Assembly: GCA_964458655.1 (NCBI GenBank)
Contig: CAYWJT010000027.1
Location: 1 to 33,793, forward strand
Direction: 5' to 3'
Length of the DNA: 33,793 bases
Source of the DNA: CAYWJT01 sp964458655
GTDB taxonomy: Bacteria > Acidobacteriota > Aminicenantia > Aminicenantales > Saccharicenantaceae
The notes under the pieces were generated by a model. It saw only the letters and a program-made list of their open reading frames with translations, ran no database searches and was not told the DNA's origin. Of this stretch, positions 1-6,881 are shown one piece after another (positions within the stretch are counted from its first letter, which is position 1; every line of letters starts with the position of its first letter). Position numbers and translations under genes: made by a program.

Positions 1-1392
1 CACGTCGGCGTAGACCTGCATCACGAGCGGGTTCTTCTCGGCGATGCCGCCGCAGTTTATGACCTCTTTTATCGGGATGCCGTATTCCTGGAAGCGCTTG
101 ATGATGGTCAGCGCGCCGAAGGCCGTGGCTTCGATTAGCGCCCGGTAGATCTCCTCAGGCCTGGTGTGGAGCGTCAGGCCGGCTATAAGGCCGGTCAGCC
201 TCTGGTCGACGAGGACGGTCCGGTTGCCGTTGTGCCAGTCCAGGGCGAGCAAACCCGACGCGCCCGGCTTCAGGGCCGCGGCCCGCTTCGTCAGAGCCTC
301 GTGCGAGCCCTTTTTCGCGCCGCCGGGCTCGAGCTCGTTCACGAACCAGTTGAAAATGTCGCCCACGGCCGACTGGCCGGCCTCCAGTCCGTAATGCCCG
401 GGCAGGACCGAGCCGTCGACGATGCCGCACAGGCCGGGGATGTCGGGCGGCTTCTCGCCCGGCCGCGAAACGCAGATGTCGCAGGTGCTCGTGCCCACGA
501 TCTTGACGAAACGGCCGACGTCTACGCCCGAGCCGACCGCTCCCAGGTGGGCGTCGAAGGCCCCGACCGCGACCGGTATGCCGGGCCTGAGGCCGAGCTT
601 TTTGGCCCAGTCGCGGCTGAGCCCGCCGGCCGGCGTGTCGGCCGTGTAGGTCTTGTTGTAAAGGCGGCCGCGCAGCTCGGCCAACTTCGGGTCGAGCCGG
701 CCCAGGAAATCCCGGGCGGGCAGGCCGCCCCAGGCGTCGCTGAACATGGCCTTGTGGCCGGCGGCGCAGCGGCTCCTCTTCATGGCGAGCGGGTTGGTGT
801 TGCCGGTGAGGACGCCGGGGATGTAGTCGACGCATTCCACCCAGGAGAAGGCCGCCGAGAAGACCCGGGGGTCGACTCGCAGGCAGTGCAGGATCTTGCT
901 CCAGAACCACTCGGATGAATAGACGCCACCGCACTTGGCCAGGTACTCGGGATGCTCAGCGGCGGCCAGGGCCGTGATCTCGGCCGCTTCCCGGTGGCCG
1001 GTGTGGTCCTTCCAGAGCCAGGCCTGGGCGTTGGGGTTCCTCCTGAATTCCTTGTAGAAGGCCAGCGGCTTGCCCGAGCGGTCGACGGGCAGAGGGGTCG
1101 AGCCGGTGGTGTCGACGCCGACGCCGATTATGTTCTCCGGCTTGAATCCGCGGTCGGCTTTCTTCGCCTGAGCCGCGGCTTCCCGGACCGAGAACTCCAT
1201 GCCCTTCAGCCAGTCGGCTGGGTTCTGCCGGGCGAGGTTGTGGTCCTTGGGGTCGATGATGACCCCGGCCTTGCCCGAGGGATAATCAAAGACGGCCTGG
1301 CCTACCTCCCGGCCGTTCCGGACGTCGACTATCAGTGCCCGGACGGAATTGGTGCCGAAGTCCAGGCCCAGGGCGTATTTGCTTTGCTCCAT
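1..1392 (-). CDS. araB: Ribulokinase (FGGY kinase), C-terminus cut by window edge
   Basis: ATP-dependent kinase that phosphorylates L-ribulose to L-ribulose 5-phosphate in the cytoplasm, the second step of L-arabinose catabolism. Read on the minus strand from ATG 1392. The first 464 residues are present; ribulokinases are usually about 545-570 residues, so roughly the last 100 lie beyond base 1. Visible: the N-terminal FGGY phosphate loop (GLDFGTNSVRALIVD, residues 9-23), the ribulokinase-type GVGVDTTGSTPLPVD segment, and CGGIAEKNPLVMQVYADV at the cut end, matching the family's second ATP-site loop. A GGAGGG ribosome site precedes the start. It is divergent from the propeller gene and belongs with the arabinofuranosidases at 4415, 6882 and 29256, which would supply arabinose. 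araB rather than another FGGY kinase is based on overall sequence style; xylulokinase is less likely. Confidence 0.9.
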   Translation of the reverse strand, partial: MEQSKYALGLDFGTNSVRALIVDVRNGREVGQAVFDYPSGKAGVIIDPKDHNLARQNPADWLKGMEFSVREAAAQAKKADRGFKPENIIGVGVDTTGSTPLPVDRSGKPLAFYKEFRRNPNAQAWLWKDHTGHREAAEITALAAAEHPEYLAKCGGVYSSEWFWSKILHCLRVDPRVFSAAFSWVECVDYIPGVLTGNTNPLAMKRSRCAAGHKAMFSDAWGGLPARDFLGRLDPKLAELRGRLYNKTYTADTPAGGLSRDWAKKLGLRPGIPVAVGAFDAHLGAVGSGVDVGRFVKIVGTSTCDICVSRPGEKPPDIPGLCGIVDGSVLPGHYGLEAGQSAVGDIFNWFVNELEPGGAKKGSHEALTKRAAALKPGASGLLALDWHNGNRTVLVDQRLTGLIAGLTLHTRPEEIYRALIEATAFGALTIIKRFQEYGIPIKEVINCGGIAEKNPLVMQVYADV

Positions 1393-1432
1393 GGGACGCT
1401 CCCTCCGCTCGGTGTCTCGTCATCGAGCCTTA

Positions 1433-1460
1433 ATTATATGCCAGCCGCCGGACGCTTCAA
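1433..1460 (-). promoter_or_regulatory. Predicted sigma70-type promoter of araB
   Basis: On the minus strand a TTGAAG -35 element (1460-1455) is separated by 16 nt from a perfect TATAAT -10 element (1438-1433). Transcription would start near 1426, giving a leader of about 34 nt to the araB ATG at 1392. Assignment is by motif match only. Confidence 0.5.
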
Positions 1461-1495
1461 CCATCCCGAAAATTCTTTTTTTCTTGACCGGGACT

Positions 1496-1512
1496 TGATA
1501 TAAAATATATCA
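1496..1512. promoter_or_regulatory. AT-rich palindrome, candidate operator between araB and the propeller gene
   Basis: TGATATAAAATATATCA is a perfect 7-3-7 inverted repeat in a divergent intergenic region, 46 nt before the propeller-gene ATG and just upstream of the araB promoter. It is embedded in otherwise G+C-rich DNA. A TTGACC box (1484-1489) lies 16 nt before TATATC (1506-1511), so the palindrome overlaps a possible -10 region of the rightward gene. A sugar-responsive repressor site is a reasonable guess; no regulator gene is in the window. Confidence 0.4.
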
Positions 1513-1558
1513 GTGTTCGCGAAAAGTGAACATGGAAATTGAGGTCGGGGAGGTGCCC

Positions 1559-4291
1559 ATGTCAGGTCGGGAATACAAACGCAAAGCCGCCGCGTTCGCG
1601 CTGGCGCTCGCGCTCGTCGCCGGCGGCCTGTCGGCCCAGGGCGGGCCGCTCGTCGAAATGCTCAAGGCGTTGAAGTTCCGGGCGCTCGGCCCCTACCGGG
1701 CCGGCTCCTGGGTGACGAGCTTCGCCGTGCCCGAAGGGCCCGGCCGCGCTCATCTCTACACGCTCTACGTGGGGACCAGGAACGGCGGCGTCTGGAAAAC
1801 GACCAACAACGGCGTCACGTTCGAGCCGGTCTTCGACGGCCAAAGAAGGCTTTCCATCGGCGACGTGGCGGTCGCACCTTCCAACCCGGATATAGTCTGG
1901 GTGGGGACGGGCGAAGCCTACTGCGCCCGCAGCTCCAACTCCGGAGACGGCGTCTACAAGTCGCTCGACGGCGGCCGGACGTGGGAGAACATGGGCCTCC
2001 GCGACAGCCACCATATCGCCCGCGTCATCATCCATCCCGCGAATCCCGACATCGTCTATGTCGCGGCCATGGGCCACTTGTTTTCCGACAACGCCGAGCG
2101 CGGCGTTTTCAAGACGAGCGACGGCGGCCGGACCTGGCGGAAGGTGCTCTACATCAACGAGAAGATCGGGGCCGTGGACCTGGCCATGGTCAGGTCCGAG
2201 CCGGACGTGCTCTACGCGGCCATGTACGACAAAGTCCGCCTGCCCTGGCACTACGAGCTGGGCGGGCCGGGGACGGGCATCTACAAGACGAGCGACGGCG
2301 GCCGGACCTGGACCCGGCTCGAAGGCGGGCTGCCGACCGGCAGGATAGGCAGGATCGGACTCGACGTCTACCAGAAGGACCCGAACATCCTCTACGCCGT
2401 GGTCGAGAACGGCAACCGCAGGCCGGCCACGGCGCAGGAGGCGGAGCAGGACAGGCGCCGCGGCCTGGAGGCGGCCCCGCGGACCGTGGGCAACGAGGTC
2501 TACCGCTCCGACGACGCCGGCCGGACCTGGCGCAAGGTCAACGCGGGCTACGAAGCGGCCCTGAACAAGGCGCCTTATTCCTTCAACCAGCTGCGGGTCA
2601 GCACCGGCGACCCTGAGACGATCTACATCACCGGCCAGTCGCTGGCGAGCTCGGAGGACGGCGGCCGGACCTGGAAGGGGTTGACCTGGCCTCCGGACGG
2701 CGTCTTCCGCGAGGCCTTCGGCGATTTCCGGGCCATGTGGATAGACCCGCTGGACCCGGACCGTCTAATCTTCGGCAGCGACGGCGGCGTGTTCGTTTCT
2801 TACGACCGGGGCCGGACCTGCCATCACCTCTACAACATCCCGCTCGGCGAGTTCTACGCGGTCGGCGTGGACATGGAGGACCCGTACAACATCTACGGCG
2901 GGATGCAGGACCACGATTCCTGGAAAGGGCCGTCCAACGGCTGGTCGGGCATGGTGACCCAGACGGACTGGGTCACGGTCGGCGGCGGCGACGGCATGTA
3001 CAACTGCGTGGACCCGACCGACAGCCGCTGGGTCTACAACAACCGCGAGATGGGCGCGATGTGGCGTTTCGACCAGAAGCTCGGTGTCCAGACGCCGATA
3101 ACGCCGCGCCGCGAGGCCGGCGCCAAGCCGCTGCGCTTCAACTGGACGCCGCCCATCTCCCTTTCGCCGCACAACCCGGCCATCGTCTACACCGGCGCCC
3201 AGGTCCTGTTCCGGTCGCTCGACCGCGGCGACCATTGGCAGGAGATAAGCCCTGACCTCACGACCGACGAAGACGCGAAGCAGCACGGCGAGGGCTTCAT
3301 CTCGTTCTGCACGATAACGACCGTCTCCGAGTCGCCGGTCCTGCCGGGGGTCATCTGGGTCGGCACCGACGACGGCAAGGTCCAGGTCACGAAGGACGGC
3401 GGAGCGACCTGGCTCGACCGGACCGGGGCCCTGGCAACGGCCGGGGGCCCGGAGAATTTCTGGGTCTCGCGCGTCTTCGCTTCCCCGCACGAGGCCGGGA
3501 CGGCTTTCGTGGCCAAGACCGGCTGGCGCCTCGATGATTACCGGCCGGCCCTGTTCAAGACGACCGATTACGGCGCGAGCTGGACGTCGATATCGGCCGG
3601 CCTGCCTGCGGACACGTGCGTGAACGCCTTCGTCCAGGACCGGAAGAACCCGGACCTTCTTTTCGCCGGCACCGAGGACGGCGTCTTCATGAGCGCCGAC
3701 GGCGGACGGAGCTGGCTCCGGTTCAAGGGCGATATGCCGAGCGTCAAGGTAACCGACCTCGTCATCCATCCGCGGGAGAACGACCTGGTCGTCGCCACCT
3801 ACGGCCGCGGACTTTACGTTACTGATATCTCCGCTTTCCAGGAGCTCCGCGAGGGCGGCCTGGCGGCCGACGTGCATCTTTTCGACATCGAGCCGCGCTC
3901 TCTCAGGCTCGAGGGAGCCATCGGCAATTATCACTTTTACGGCGACAGCCATCTTGCGACGCCCAACGAGCCGAACGCCGTCGTCGTCAATTATTACTTG
4001 AAGGCGAAACCCAAGTCGCCGGCGAAGATCACGGTGTCTGACGCTTACGGAACGGTGCTCGACGAGATCAAGGGGGCGGCCGAGGCCGGCTTCCACACCG
4101 TGCTGTGGCCGATGCGCGTAAGACAGCCGGGGAGCGTGGAGCAGCGCGCCGGCAGGCTGCGCGACCGGCCGGCCGAGCCGGGCGAATACGTCGTCCGCCT
4201 CGAAGTCGACGGCCGCAAGTTCGAGAAGAAAGCGATCATCAGGCAAGTCCAGGGCTGGACCTACGGCCCCCAGCCGGTAAGGGCGAGGTAA
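1559..4291 (+). CDS. Exported VPS10/BNR-repeat beta-propeller protein
   Basis: A 910-residue exported protein of the WD40/YVTN/BNR ('VPS10-like glycosyl hydrolase') type. Start chosen at ATG 1559 because a strong GGGGAGG ribosome site lies just upstream and the first ~25 residues form a Sec signal peptide ending near LSAQG; an in-frame GTG at 1526 has no such site. At least eight Asp-box-like motifs of the form S-x-D-G-G-R-T-W occur, near residues 135, 187, 244, 317, 366, 612, 669 and 713, consistent with one or two propellers. The last ~110 residues look like a FlgD/Ig-like domain. Two motif copies share about 27 identical bases (from ~2111 and ~2284). Such proteins are abundant in Acidobacteriota and Bacteroidetes; catalytic activity is unproven, so glycan binding is as likely as hydrolysis. 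Confidence 0.85.
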   Translation: MSGREYKRKAAAFALALALVAGGLSAQGGPLVEMLKALKFRALGPYRAGSWVTSFAVPEGPGRAHLYTLYVGTRNGGVWKTTNNGVTFEPVFDGQRRLSIGDVAVAPSNPDIVWVGTGEAYCARSSNSGDGVYKSLDGGRTWENMGLRDSHHIARVIIHPANPDIVYVAAMGHLFSDNAERGVFKTSDGGRTWRKVLYINEKIGAVDLAMVRSEPDVLYAAMYDKVRLPWHYELGGPGTGIYKTSDGGRTWTRLEGGLPTGRIGRIGLDVYQKDPNILYAVVENGNRRPATAQEAEQDRRRGLEAAPRTVGNEVYRSDDAGRTWRKVNAGYEAALNKAPYSFNQLRVSTGDPETIYITGQSLASSEDGGRTWKGLTWPPDGVFREAFGDFRAMWIDPLDPDRLIFGSDGGVFVSYDRGRTCHHLYNIPLGEFYAVGVDMEDPYNIYGGMQDHDSWKGPSNGWSGMVTQTDWVTVGGGDGMYNCVDPTDSRWVYNNREMGAMWRFDQKLGVQTPITPRREAGAKPLRFNWTPPISLSPHNPAIVYTGAQVLFRSLDRGDHWQEISPDLTTDEDAKQHGEGFISFCTITTVSESPVLPGVIWVGTDDGKVQVTKDGGATWLDRTGALATAGGPENFWVSRVFASPHEAGTAFVAKTGWRLDDYRPALFKTTDYGASWTSISAGLPADTCVNAFVQDRKNPDLLFAGTEDGVFMSADGGRSWLRFKGDMPSVKVTDLVIHPRENDLVVATYGRGLYVTDISAFQELREGGLAADVHLFDIEPRSLRLEGAIGNYHFYGDSHLATPNEPNAVVVNYYLKAKPKSPAKITVSDAYGTVLDEIKGAAEAGFHTVLWPMRVRQPGSVEQRAGRLRDRPAEPGEYVVRLEVDGRKFEKKAIIRQVQGWTYGPQPVRAR

Positions 4292-4303
4292 ACGGAAACG
4301 GGA

Positions 4304-4340
4304 AACGGGGGACAGGCGCCAATGATGCCTGTCCCCCGTT
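4304..4340. repeat. Intergenic palindromic element, copy 1 (GGGGGACAGGC type)
   Basis: AACGGGGGACAGGC (4304-4317) and GCCTGTCCCCCGTT (4327-4340) form a perfect 14-bp inverted repeat around a 9-nt loop, 12 nt after the propeller-gene stop. The right arm recurs exactly at 25073-25086. It would make a very stable hairpin and could end transcription or protect mRNA, but there is no T-run. It resembles REP-type elements mobilised by RAYT transposases; no such transposase is in the window. Confidence 0.75.
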
Positions 4341-4414
4341 AGAGCGTGTTGAAAAGCGGTCCCCTGTATAGTAAATGATAGGGGTCGCGGCGATACCCTT
4401 AGGAGGAGGCGAGC

Positions 4415-6829
4415 GTGTCGAAAAAGTCAGCCTGTCTATTGACCGTTATCATCCTGGCCGTCGGCCTGGCCGGCTCCTGCGCCAGGGGGCCGAAGACCGA
4501 TTACGCCGTCGCGCCGGTCAAGTTTACCGACGTCAAGCTGAACGACGTCTTCTGGGCGCCCAAGCTCGAGATAAACAGGCAAGTTACGGTGCCCCACAAC
4601 CTGAAGATGTCGGAGGAGACGGCGCGGCTGAAGAACTTCGAGCTGGCCGCGGCCGCCTTGGCCGGCGATAAAGAAGGGAAATTCTGCACCCGCTATCCTT
4701 TCGACGATTCCGATGTCTACAAGGTCATCGAAGCCGCGGCCTACACGCTGGCGGCCCGCCCCGACCCGGAGCTCGAGAAGAAGCTGGACGGGATCATCGC
4801 CAGGATCGCGGCCGCCCAGGAGCCGGACGGGTACCTCTACACGGCCCGCACGATCGGCGGGCCGCCGCCCGTCGACTGGCTGGGCAAGGAGCGCTGGTCC
4901 AACCTCTACATGAGCCACGAGCTCTACAACCTAGGCCATCTCTACGAGGCCGCCGTCGCCTACTTCGAGGCGACCGGCAAGAGGAACCTGCTCGACGTGG
5001 CCCTGAAGAGCGCCGCCCTGCTTCTCAAGGAGTTCGGCCCCGGCAAACGGACCGACCCGCCCGGCCATCAGGAGGTCGAGATCGGCCTGGTCAAGCTCTA
5101 TAGGCTGACCGGCGAAAAGAAGTACCTCGACCTGGCGAAGTTCTTCATCGACGCCCGCGGCCGGGCCGACAACCGCAGGCTCTACGGCGAGTACTCGCAG
5201 GACCACATGCCGCTCGTCGAGCAGTCGGAAGCGGTCGGCCACGCCGTGCGGGCGGGCTATTTCTACGCCGGCGCCGCCGACGTTGCGGCCCTGACCGGCG
5301 ACAAGGACTACCTGGCCGCGCTCGACCGGATATGGGCCGACGTCGTCGGGGGCAAGATCTACCTCACCGGCGGCATCGGCGCCGTGGGCGGCTGGGAGGG
5401 CTACGGCCCGGCCTACAACCTGCCCAACGCCAGCGCCTACGCCGAGACCTGCGCCGCCATCGCCACCTTCCTCTGGAACTCGCGCATGTTCCGTCTCGAG
5501 GAGGACGGCAAGTTCGTGGACGTCATGGAGAGGATCCTTTACAACGGCATCCTGTCCGGCGTCTCGCTTTCGGGCGACCGCTTCTTCTACCCCAACCCGC
5601 TGGCTTCCTTCGGCCAGCATGAACGGACCGCCTGGTTCGGCTGCGCTTGCTGTCCGCCGAACGCCGCCCGGCTCATCGCTTCCGTTCCCGGCTACGTCTA
5701 CGCCGTCGGCAAGGGCCGGGTGTACATGAACCTATACGTCCAGGGCACGGCCGCGCTCAAAGTCGACGGCAAGCCTCTCACCATCGTCCAGACGACGGAA
5801 TATCCCTGGAAGGGCGAGGTCAGGGCCGAGCTCAAGCTCAAGAAGCCGGCCGATTTCACGCTGATGGTCCGGATCCCGGGCTGGGCCGTGAACAGGCCCA
5901 TCCCGAGCGACCTCTACAGATACACCGAAGAAACGGCCGCTGCGCCGCAGCTCGAGGTGAACGGCGAGCCGGTCGCCCTCAACATCGAGAAAGGCTACGT
6001 GCCCGTTGCGCGAAAATGGCGCGACGGCGACACCGTCAGGCTCGTCCTGCCGATGCTCCCCCGCCGGGTGGCCGCCCACGAGGCCGTCGAGGCCGACCGC
6101 GGCCGCGTCGCCGTGGAGCGCGGCCCGCTCGTCTATTGCGCCGAGTGGCCGGACAACGGCGGCCGCGTCTCGAACCTCGTCCTGCCTGACGCCTCGGCGC
6201 TCGAAGCCGAGCCGCGGCCGGACCTGCTCGACGGCGTCGTCGTCATCAAGACCGCGGCCGAAGCCCTGAGCGAGAAAGCCGGCCAGGTAGTGAGCGAGAA
6301 AAAGCAAGTCACTCTCATCCCTTATTACGCCTGGGCCAACCGCGGCAAGGGAGAAATGGCCGTCTGGCTGGCCAGGGTCCCGGAGAAGGCATTGGTCGCC
6401 CGCGAGCCGGGCCTGGCCGCCAAAGCCGCGGTCAAGGCCTCGGAAAAGGCCGTGAACCTCCGCCGCATCAACGACCAGTACGAGCCTGAAAGCTCCCACG
6501 ACGGCGTCGGCTACATGCACTGGTGGCCCAAGAAGGGCTCGCTCGAATGGGTCGAATATCATTTCCAGGGGCCCGTTCGGGTCACTGAAGCTTCGGTCTA
6601 CTGGTTCGACGACACGGGGACGGGGGAGTGCCGGGTTCCAGCCTCCTGGCGCCTTCTCTACTGGAGCGGCGGACAGTGGCTGCCCGTGAAGAACACGGGG
6701 GAATACGGGCTCGCCAAAGACGCCTACAACAAGGTGCGCTTCGAGCCGGTGCGGACGTCCGCCCTGCGGCTCGAGGTCCAGCTTCAGGAAAACTGGTCGG
6801 CCGGCATTCACGAGTGGAAGCTCAAATAG
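4415..6829 (+). CDS. GH127 (DUF1680) beta-L-arabinofuranosidase lipoprotein with C-terminal discoidin-like domain
   Basis: Retaining exo-enzyme family acting on beta-L-arabinofuranosides, for example on hydroxyproline-linked arabino-oligosaccharides. 804 residues, starting at GTG 4415 behind AGGAGGAGG (4401-4409). An N-terminal hydrophobic stretch ends in LAGSC (Cys22), a probable lipoprotein site, so it should be cell-surface or periplasmic. The family's Zn-thiolate site is intact by comparison with Bifidobacterium HypBA1: Glu344-x-Cys346 and Cys412-Cys413 in CACCPPN, with Glu328 as acid/base, exactly 16 residues before Glu344. Residues ~690-804 (MHWWPKKGSLEWVEYHF onward) resemble an F5/8-type C carbohydrate-binding domain that the second GH127 at 29256 lacks. 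It sits in a rightward series with GH51 53 nt downstream. The linkage specificity is inferred from family. Confidence 0.9.
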   Translation: MSKKSACLLTVIILAVGLAGSCARGPKTDYAVAPVKFTDVKLNDVFWAPKLEINRQVTVPHNLKMSEETARLKNFELAAAALAGDKEGKFCTRYPFDDSDVYKVIEAAAYTLAARPDPELEKKLDGIIARIAAAQEPDGYLYTARTIGGPPPVDWLGKERWSNLYMSHELYNLGHLYEAAVAYFEATGKRNLLDVALKSAALLLKEFGPGKRTDPPGHQEVEIGLVKLYRLTGEKKYLDLAKFFIDARGRADNRRLYGEYSQDHMPLVEQSEAVGHAVRAGYFYAGAADVAALTGDKDYLAALDRIWADVVGGKIYLTGGIGAVGGWEGYGPAYNLPNASAYAETCAAIATFLWNSRMFRLEEDGKFVDVMERILYNGILSGVSLSGDRFFYPNPLASFGQHERTAWFGCACCPPNAARLIASVPGYVYAVGKGRVYMNLYVQGTAALKVDGKPLTIVQTTEYPWKGEVRAELKLKKPADFTLMVRIPGWAVNRPIPSDLYRYTEETAAAPQLEVNGEPVALNIEKGYVPVARKWRDGDTVRLVLPMLPRRVAAHEAVEADRGRVAVERGPLVYCAEWPDNGGRVSNLVLPDASALEAEPRPDLLDGVVVIKTAAEALSEKAGQVVSEKKQVTLIPYYAWANRGKGEMAVWLARVPEKALVAREPGLAAKAAVKASEKAVNLRRINDQYEPESSHDGVGYMHWWPKKGSLEWVEYHFQGPVRVTEASVYWFDDTGTGECRVPASWRLLYWSGGQWLPVKNTGEYGLAKDAYNKVRFEPVRTSALRLEVQLQENWSAGIHEWKLK

Positions 6830-6850
6830 CCCGGACCTGACAGGGCTGCC

Positions 6851-6870
6851 TAAAATATATTCAATATAAG
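6851..6870. promoter_or_regulatory. AT-rich block with short palindrome before the GH51 gene
   Basis: In the 52-nt gap between GH127 and GH51, an A+T-rich stretch contains ATATTCAATAT (5-1-5 inverted repeat, 6857-6867). It begins with TAAAATATAT, the same ten bases found inside the 1496-1512 palindrome (1501-1510). It could be an operator or an internal promoter -10 region. The GH51 ribosome site AAGGAGGA directly follows. Confidence 0.3.
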
Positions 6871-6881
6871 GAGGACGTCCG

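Noticed and set aside
166..918. 250-codon plus-strand frame
   Set aside because: Opposite araB, whose kinase motifs are clear on the minus strand.
2765..4246. 493-codon minus-strand frame opposite the propeller gene
   Set aside because: Antisense shadow of high-GC coding: rich in Arg/Ala/Pro/Val, no domain, no ribosome site, while the plus strand has a signal peptide and repeated Asp-box motifs.
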